A DNA stretch of 64,000 bases, taken from the NCBI GenBank assembly GCA_015680685.1, contig MNCI01026513.1, forward strand, positions 1-64,000. Reading direction: 5' to 3'. Of the stretch, positions 56,390-64,000 are shown piece after piece. The first letter of the stretch is position 1. Each line of letters begins with the position of its first letter. The translations under genes and the position numbers were made by a program. The notes below the pieces were generated by a model. The model did no database searches, was not told the origin of the DNA, and saw only the letters and a list, made by a program, of their open reading frames with translations. The DNA comes from Gnetum montanum (taxonomy: Eukaryota; Streptophyta; Gnetopsida; Gnetales; Gnetaceae).

Positions 56390-58347
56390 GGGTGCTTACC
56401 TACATGCTAGTCAAGGTTTTAACATGTACATCCTAGACTCTTATAAGTGTGACACCATAGGGCAACATCCATTTGGATCTTCATATTAAAAAATGCCACA
56501 ACTAGTATCATCATTAGACTCTATCTTCACAACTTCTACTGCAGCAGCTTTGCCCTTACCTCTTTGGTAGGCATGTTTAGTTTCTTCTCACTTCCTATGG
56601 TCATAATCACTATTCCACTCTTTGGATTCTTCAGTAATCTTTATAGAAGTTTGGAACTTTTCATTCAAAGAGTCCCATAATTGATCAAACTTTGCCAAAA
56701 TATTGGAAATAGACTTTTGAATAGGTAAGGTTTTCTTGTTCACCACTTCGTCGACCAGTGACTCCTCGTTGTCACAAAATCAGACCTCCCTTTTTCTAAT
56801 GGAAGGGTTTCTATTATACTCATCTACACTTTTCCTTTTTTGCAACTCACTTTCTTCCTTTGATACATGCTCTATTAGCCTTTGTATTTGATGAGCTCTT
56901 AACTTAGGTAGTCTCCCTTAAGCATAAATCCCAAGAGCTCTTTTGGTTTCTACTCTAAGTCCATCTATGATGTGGTAGAGTTGTTTCCTCTAAGAATAAC
57001 CATGTCTAGGGCATCGATGTAAGAGAGAATAATATTTTCCCATGGTGGCATCTAAGGATTCATGTGTTCCTTGTTTCTAGCCTTGGATTTGCCTTCTCAG
57101 ATTGGACACCTTGTAGTACATTAGGTATTTATCATTAAATAGTTTCAACATGGTACTCCATTTGCAAATGGATTCTAACTCTAAGAACTGGCACTAGCTT
57201 TCAACTTCTTTAATGAGTATCTTGGGAAATAACTTTAATTTATACCAACCATTCTCTATGTAGACATCATGAAATCCTTGTAGATGTGTTTGCGGATCAG
57301 AGTTCTATTCCCCCTCAAATCTTGGAATATTTTTTATGTCTAAGCACTTAATTTGACTATCTTTCACATGCCTAGTTGGGATCTTAATAGCCTCTACAAT
57401 GTTAAGCATGCTTTGAGTTTCCAACAAGGGCTCATCATCATCATTATTTTGTTGTCATCAATGATGTCTTATGTTACCCATTCATTCTTAATGGGCTCTA
57501 CGATCATTGTTATCCCTTTGATGTCCTTCATCATGGTTGTTCCTTTTGCAATGTTTTTCAAAATTAGATAAAGAGGAAGAAGAAGATGTAGATGAAGAGG
57601 ATGAAGAGGGAGGAGGAATGTCATCAGCATGGTGGCTACCAACTTCCCTTGGTTGTCATGGTTATGTTTGTCAAATTTCTTATTATCTTAATGCTTGCTT
57701 GAGGTTCTGCGTTGACTACCATCTTTTTCTGAACCTAGAATGTCGATAGTAGAATGTAGATTCAAGTTCACACCCCCATCATCAGTACATAGGGGTGGAG
57801 AAATTTCATGTTGAGAGACTTTAGAGAAAGAGCCCTCATTATCATCTTGGTTCAACAAGAATAAGGAATTGGTGAATCATTTTCCCTTTGCAAGCTCATG
57901 ATGCTTCTCCTAGTATCAATCTTGCCTATGTTGTGTGTCAATGGGATTGTAGCCTTGAGTTTCATAATCATTCATAACATATTCCTCTTAAAGATCTTGC
58001 ATGCCAAAATTTGTAAGAGATTGAAGTAGCATCATGGGCACAGATCGATCAGGGGACATTACAATGTTGCCCTCCATATCATGCCATTTCAGTTGCTCAT
58101 CCTAATGTAGGATGAAAGTGAAATCAAGCACATACTCATCTAGATGAGTATATATTACATTGGCCTATTGTGTAACCAATGGTTTGACTTCTTCATGCTT
58201 GTGAGAAGAAGAGGACATTTTGCAAACAAATAAAATATCAATGTGCTTTTATAATTATATAATTTAAAAATGATGTTAACCTTGGGGTTCATCCAATGAT
58301 ATTAATAATGTTTACTAATCCTAGGTAGCACACATTTTAACAAAAGG

Positions 58348-58368
58348 AGTCCCTAGTAATGGAATCAA
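58348..58368 (-). other. Primer binding site, degenerate Asp-tRNA type
   Basis: The minus strand reads TTGATTCCATTACTAGGGAC next to the 5' LTR, alignable to the Athila-type site with several transitions. Confidence 0.6.
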
Positions 58369-59193
58369 TGATGAGTGGTGAAGGTACCTCTACATCCAAC
58401 CATACGAATCACAAAGCATTTATGCAAGATCTAATTGAATTCCATGGGCTCTACAATTTTCGGTACACTAGTCTTCTAGGAAGTGAACCTTGTCCTAAAG
58501 GTCATTCATTGTGTTTCCAATTACACTTGTGATGTACAAAGGTATGATTAAGTGTAATCAATGAATATGATTTTTATTGTTTTATGTTTTATGTTTTTTG
58601 GTACTTAGAGTAGAGAGATGAAATAATTTAATAACTAATCTAATTTAACCACTTAACTAATCTCTAACCAATCCTAACATAACCATCCAGTCTCGCTTTT
58701 CATACACATCCTAAACCCACATATCCACTATTGTGTTACCAAGTGCTATGCTACTGGGTGCACTAAGCAATAACACTGTTGGGATTATCAAGCGAATATG
58801 TGTTTATGCTTGAAGCGGTTGTACTTATGTACTTAATCTATTTAGCTTAATTAATTAACTAATATATTAAAGTGTAATTTAGATTAATTAATTTCATATT
58901 TCATGAGAACAATAAATGAATAAATAAATCATTAATCTATTCTAAGTGCTATAAGGTTTGATCAAACAGTTCGTCTTTATTGCTGTACACATTGGTGTGG
59001 TTTAGGTAAAATAGTGCTTGAATAAAGATTCGTACACTTTTTGACTCTTGCTATGGGCACTCAGAGAAATATTCTAACTTTCAAATGGACAAACTACAAG
59101 AGCTCTACCACTACTATGACTTGAATTGGCCCCATTGATGGGGCAACACCACGTAAATAGGGGCTCATTGATGTGACACTTTGACGCTCATCA
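58369..59193 (-). repeat. 5' LTR (full-length element)
   Basis: TGATGAGTGG at 58369 to CTCATCA at 59193, 825 bases. About 160 bases shorter than the 3' LTR, because most of the U3 word array (equivalent to ~46100-46290) is deleted. Confidence 0.85.
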
Positions 59194-60789
59194 TTAAACA
59201 ACTAGATTTAATTTAGTGTTTAACAATGCAACACCCTATGAAAGAAACACAAGTCAAGCTTAAGAGTAAGTCAATAACTAATAGAAAATTAGAGCTAAAA
59301 CATTACTCATGAAGTGTGGATTAGAGAAACATAATGAAAAGCTACAAATTACTCCATAAAAATGACATACACAAACCAACTAGTAGCTTGAAAACACACA
59401 CATATTGAGCTAGAATCACTATGTATATACTCAAAACTTTGTTATGATAGTACATTATATCAAAACATTTGCATGCATATATAGACACCATAACATATTA
59501 TTTAACAAGTTGCACACATATCCTATTAGTAAGTGAATCATATATATTATACAAGCAAACCATATCTCATGAGCTATTTAAACCATTATCATTAGTAAAT
59601 ACATCCATCTCACACATGAATATATATAACATGAATGATAAGAGTATGAATCCTAATCCTCCATCACCTCCCTTAGGTTTGCTAAACTCATGAGCTTTCA
59701 ACTTCATCACTTGTATAAAAAGAACATATATATAAACTTGAGTGGAATCCTTCACATGTTCGTTGTACATGGGAAGTATGATGTTATACTAGAGGAGAGA
59801 TGTGAAATATGTTGAATAACTTGCAACATGATTAGTATATGTCATGTAATATCAAGTTCATGTCACACAATCACAACTATTTCCAAAGTAACATCTATAA
59901 TACTAACTCTAACCATACTAGTCTAGCATACTAGCTATTCACATGAATCTCTATACATTGCACATAGCTTAACATAATTACATTATGTATCCATAAGATC
60001 ATGTAACCAGTCATTATAGGTTACATCCATATGCATATATAGCCAAGTTTCTATCATAACAATTAATACTAACATGCACATAAACATTCTGCCTCCTAAC
60101 TAGTGCTTTAGGGGATTACTAATCGATAATGAATAGTACAATCAAATACACAAACACATTTCCTGATAACCACTACTTCAATGGATTACAATCCATAAAC
60201 ACAAATAAAAAGAAGTATATAAACATGATTTCCAACAACCAATGCCCCAAGGAATCATTATTCCACAAACACATCATAAACATAATCACATAATCGAGTA
60301 GCATTTGATACATTCATACTTAGTGTAATCATGATACTATTAGCATGGGTATTCATAACACAATTAGTGATTATAGGTATTTTATTAGTTTTCCATTACT
60401 TTATTCCACTATCGTTGCTAGTGTTTCTTGCCTCATCTACAATCCTATGGTGCTAACATTCTAGATGGTGTATCTATGCAGGTATGTATACCTTGAGATC
60501 TTGTACTAGTCATAGGTCCAACCTATACTCTCTTATATTAGTGTCAGGATTGCCATTAGTGCTTCACTGATGCATCACAATAGGGACCATCATAACATCT
60601 CCAAGATGCCTCATCATTAACTGTTCCACATCCTCGTGTTAGCTTCACTATCAAATGGATTAATGACATTAATGAATAATAATGATACATCATAATTGAC
60701 TAAGGACCATAAGCAACAAGTGCTACATGCATTCTCTTAATGTAAAGCTCATATCATATCTCATCACATGTAAGGAGTAATGTAATAAC
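59194..60789. other. AT-rich region with ~65-bp degenerate tandem repeat
   Basis: Mostly unrecognised. Between ~60104 and 60290 three degenerate units of about 60-65 bases each contain a variant of CTA-CAATGGATTAC-AATCCATAAACACA. No open frame with sense. This might be LTR sequence of an unrecognised element. Confidence 0.4.
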
Positions 60790-60839
60790 TCATGCTTTTA
60801 GCCCTCCAACATTTTCTTGAGGATCGTTGAACTTAAAAA

Positions 60840-60895
60840 AAGTGAAGGTGGGGGAGGGGGGTGTGTGTGGCGAGAGGAGAGGAGGGGAGGATGAA
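60840..60895 (+). repeat. Purine-rich G/A tract
   Basis: A GGTGGGGGAGGGGGG..GAGAGGAGAGGAGGGG run, unusual in this AT-rich setting. The opposite strand could form a triplex or act as a polypyrimidine tract. Function unknown. Confidence 0.6.
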
Positions 60896-61529
60896 CAAGT
60901 TCCCCATGATAAAAAATTGTTTGAGATAAAGCACACACCAAATTTAACATGGTTTCCCAACTTGGGTAGTCCACACTTAGAGCGTAGTTTGCAAGCACAC
61001 CTCCAAATTTTGTTGTTCTTAAATGTGGTTTGAATGGTATGAAACCCTATACAAGCTCTAAGCTCCACCCTAGAGTGATTTGACACTACAAATCCACTCA
61101 ACCCTACAAGGTCTTGACAAGCTTAGAATGTGGTTTCCAAGATCCTACAACCTTTACAACTTGAGTTCCACTCTGAAGTGTTGTGGCATTACACCAACAC
61201 TCAATCCCTTAGGATCTAGACAATCTCAAGTAATATGCCTTCCTACAAGAAGCACATCAACCCCATAGGGCAAAAAAAGAGAAAAACAATCATAAGAAAT
61301 AAATGAAATTAAGTTTTCTAATCCTTACACTTTGAGATACAACTCACTTTGATTGATTACAACAAACAAAAGATTGTACAATGAGGAAAAATAATGATTA
61401 CAATAATTTCTTGATGAATATAATTAATAGTACACAATGCTTGCCCATTTTCCAAGGAGAATGAAGTATTCTTATAGCTAATATGTTTTTTAGATCAAGT
61501 TGGAATTCATGCAATGGCAAATTAATGAT
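60896..61529. other. Unassigned sequence
   Basis: Mixed-composition sequence with the repeated phrase CCACACTTAGAG/CCACCCTAGAG and similar. No gene recognised. Confidence 0.35.
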
Positions 61530-61720
61530 CAGGGAAGACATCTTCTTTGAGATTGAGACATCTTTCTACAATAGATATTCATTTTGGAAAGATGTCTTCT
61601 TCAAGAATAAGACATATTTTTGCATTAGATCTTCATTCTACAAAGATGTCTTCGTTAAATGAAAGACATCTTTCTCTCCAAAACGATGTCTATTATTTTC
61701 TAGAGACATCTTCTCTTGTG
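61530..61720. repeat. AGACATCTT/AAGATGTCT array
   Basis: Within about 190 bases the 9-mer AGACATCTT or its reverse complement AAGATGTCT, or a close variant, occurs about eight times in both orientations. Spacing suggests binding-site-like clustering or the U3 of an unrecognised LTR. Confidence 0.6.
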
Positions 61721-62999
61721 CTACCTTCAATTCTCTCAAGACTTGCATGTTTTCTTGAGACCTTGTAGATGTCCTTCTTGTTTGAGCTCTCCTTTTGTGT
61801 AAATTAATTCATTCCTTGTTATTAATTACTTCATCTTGGTCTTTGAGATCTTCATTTTGAGATTGCTTTGTAGGTGTCATCTCATCTTCTTCTTGCATCT
61901 CCAATGTACTTTGTGCTAAAATCACAACAATCATACAAACATTATTGTACTTCATTTTTCTTAATGTTTTGACACACCAAAAGATCAATAATCTTCTCCC
62001 TTTTGGTGATTTTCAAAACTTAATAAAGTGGATTAGTAGACATGCAAATATCCAAATATATCTCTTCCCATTTTTGAACAACATCAAAAAGGATAAAGCA
62101 CATAAGCGTAGCTCTAAAAACCAATAAATATATTAAGACATATAAATTCCTATGGCATCCAAGGACTAACATAAAGCATTGAAGGTTAACGTTGTATGGT
62201 AAAACATGGAAAATAATGAAATGATGCAAATGCAAAAGTAAAGATCAACAGTACACCACACAAAGATATCAAAGGAAAACACCATGTATCTATAACTCAT
62301 CTACAAACTATCATGTGGTCAATTATCCACATAGATTTGCAATTGTTAGAATAACCATCTATCTAGCATCACATCAATCACATCCATCTATATAGTAGTA
62401 CATATGTAAAATATACCAAAAAGCACATAAGTGAGAAATAAAAAATCGCCTCCTTTTTGGACAACAACAAAAAAGAGATAGAAAAATAATCTCTCAAGGT
62501 CTCTAATAAATAGCCTTGGTCACATCCTTATATTTTTATCCCTCTGCTACTTTAGATGGATGATAAGTATTCTCCTCATAGTCATCACTACTAGTGCTCT
62601 ATCAGCTTGATCATTACATGTCCTCATCACAGGACTTAATCTACTAGATAGAAGCTTGTTGGGCATGAAGCTTCACTCAAAATAGAGATGAAGTTGGAGG
62701 ATCTAGTTGAACTGTAGGCTACTGAGCTAGTATCCATTAGGATGTGTTCCCAAAGATGCTCTCTATAATTTGTTGCTCAAATGAGTTGGGAGCATCCATT
62801 GATGAAGGGATTGAATGGACCTATAATTAGGACCTTGATGTTTAGGCTATTGCATGGAAACAAAATGCTTTCCTTGGACATGAGTTGGTGGTACCTTAGA
62901 CTCTAAATTTGACTTCATCCCAGAGTCATAAGCATGGGAAGGATTGGCTACTGTAAAATGCCTTGATGGAACAAGAACATCCTCCTCACTATCAAAAAT
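61721..62999. other. Unassigned AT-rich sequence
   Basis: No supported gene. The part nearest 63000 may be the decayed continuation of the minus-strand ORF to the right. Confidence 0.35.
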
Positions 63000-64000
63000 A
63001 CAAGGAGTAGTAATCTGCTAAAACTTCTACCCATTGAAAGGCGGTGGAATGGTAGCTACATCTGAACTCTTACACAAGTAAGAGAGGTTTCTCCCAAGCT
63101 TCCTAATGTATTGTGTAGAAGGTTGGAGAAGATTTTTTAGTGAAGAACTAATCTAGGCACCTATAGATTCTGATTTACTAAGCTAGGGAGATGCCTCCTT
63201 CTTCTTCTTTTGAGATTTTATCCTAGGTCTTACTTTATCCACATTTGAAAGGCTCCTCTTCTCAACATATTCACTGAGGCTCCTCTTGCCTTTGAGAAAA
63301 GGAATCTCTAGAATATACACACTTTTCTGATGGATCAATAGACTAATGAGGTAGGATGCACAAGGATTCATTCTTTGGAAATTAGACTTAGCATGTCTCA
63401 TCAGAGTGTATGCTCCAGATCTAGTGGTAGTCCTATGAGAAGACAATAAAGCACATAGACATGGGGTGGCAACAAATAACTATAACTTCCTCATTTTACC
63501 ATAATGTTATACAATAAAATAAGAAACAAGGTGGAAGCATCAGGAGTCATCACGATCCTTTCAACATGACCTCTGTCAAATGTAACATCTTTTCCAAATA
63601 ATGCATTAAAAAATTCATCATATGCTATGGACATGATACCATTTGAATAAATGTCATACATAGAACTAATGGTTACTTAGAAAACATTGGGACTAGAGAT
63701 CCTAAGGATTGCACTCACAACATGAAAATAGACATCAATGAGAAGATCCCTAACCATGGAAGTAAATGTCGCAACAACAACATTTATAATAAAAATATTG
63801 TAATAGAATTTTCTAATTAATACTTTAGAAACTAGAAAATTTTTTTGTAGTAAAAGAGCACTAGTTCAAATCTTTAAAGTAATCAATCAATGTAGTTTGT
63901 CTATGGGTAGGAAAAGATAGAGAACATTCAATAATGAAGCTAGGATCTCAAGTGGCCTCAAACTTGTGTTGTGTACTTACATTTTAGAATTGGGACATGT
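63000..64000 (-). pseudogene. Degenerate retroelement-type ORF at window edge
   Basis: The minus strand gives broken stretches such as LIRKFYYNIFIINVVVATFT and MVRDLLIDVYFHVVSAILRI, then LPPHVYVLYCLLIGLPLD and MRHAKSNFQRMNPCASYLIS (63183-63446). The pattern resembles the putative plant transposon domain found in env-like regions of plant retroelements (REFYAN...VRG..I......I). It has many stops, and the window ends inside it. The assignment is tentative. Confidence 0.35.

Larger units (their letters stand above)
53791..58218 (-). pseudogene. gag: Degenerate gag, split by solo LTR (full-length element)
   Basis: It starts at ATG 58218 (MSSSSHKHEE), the same start as the gag-protease element. 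The charged acidic/His linker lies near 57550-57620, the capsid-like region near 56900-57400, and the knuckle-like CC..SHL segment near 56430. It is then interrupted at 56390 by a solo LTR and resumes at 54498 with the Pro/Tyr/Gln-rich tail. Stops and frameshifts throughout. Confidence 0.7.
45338..59193 (-). mobile_element. Full-length Athila-like Ty3/gypsy element
   Basis: About 13.86 kb. The 5' LTR is 58369-59193 and the 3' LTR 45338-46325. Flanks are CTAAA (left) and TTAAA (right), a 5-bp target duplication with one transition. On the minus strand the order is LTR, primer site, gag, protease, RT, RNase H, integrase, internal PPT, env-like ORF, PPT, LTR. A 1886-bp solo LTR of another family sits in gag. 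Every coding region is broken. It is the structural reference for the three related elements in this window. Confidence 0.9.

Noticed and set aside
59194-60789. Organellar insertion
   Set aside because: AT-rich and tRNA-poor, with no recognisable chloroplast or mitochondrial gene.
1-64000. CRISPR arrays, rRNA genes, intact tRNA genes, bacterial operons
   Set aside because: None were seen; repeat spacings and contents are those of plant transposable elements.

Overview
The window is plant nuclear DNA from a large, repeat-rich, AT-rich genome. Almost everything in it is transposable-element sequence: Athila-like Ty3/gypsy LTR retrotransposons with an Asp-tRNA-type primer site, a Ty1/copia fragment, a Helitron, RTE-type LINEs and a probable SINE. 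The two gene-like items that are not transposons are a decayed LOG (cytokinin-activating phosphoribohydrolase) pseudogene with plant-type exons, and a GC-rich MpaB/rubber-oxygenase-family gene with one frameshift. The species cannot be fixed from sequence alone. The MpaB-type gene and the heavy CG/CHG-type decay would fit a non-angiosperm land plant, but that is only a guess.

Layout. 1-154: flank shared with 45185-45337. 155-~5145: truncated Athila-like element on the minus strand. ~5146-5431: opposing plus-strand LTR piece. ~5790-6728: LOG pseudogene (minus). 7724-14827: plus-strand non-autonomous gag-protease element, with a 605-base assembly gap inside its 3' LTR. 15478-17467: tandemly duplicated upstream region and the MpaB-like gene. 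17719-18302 and 27481-27667: two halves of one copia copy. 18303-27480: a pol-less Athila-like element (minus) nested in that copia. 28148-33282: degenerate Helitron (plus). 34282-35064: GC-rich retroposed cassette with poly(A) and target-site duplication. 35240-35852: assembly gap. 36718-~41490: three head-to-tail RTE LINE pieces (minus), one carrying a SINE. ~41490-45184: AT-rich, with a doubtful L1 ORF1 trace and a 44-bp inverted repeat. 45338-59193: full-length Athila-like element (minus) containing a 1886-bp solo LTR of another family. 59194-64000: AT-rich sequence with short repeat arrays and a decayed ORF at the right edge.

How the parts relate. The full-length element has gag, protease, RT, RNase H and integrase, an internal polypurine tract (PPT), a long coiled-coil ORF in the env-like position, then the terminal PPT. 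Two shorter elements look like internal-deletion derivatives. One keeps gag-protease and a stub of the env-like ORF. The other keeps gag and a long env-like ORF. Both lack all of RT to integrase but keep the Asp-type primer site, the internal PPT and the LTRs. Their mobility would have had to come from a pol-bearing relative acting in trans. The full-length copy here could not supply it, because its RT and integrase active sites are broken.

Decay is dominated by C-to-T/G-to-A change. In the gag-protease element, all five in-frame stops are one such step from CAG or CGA.
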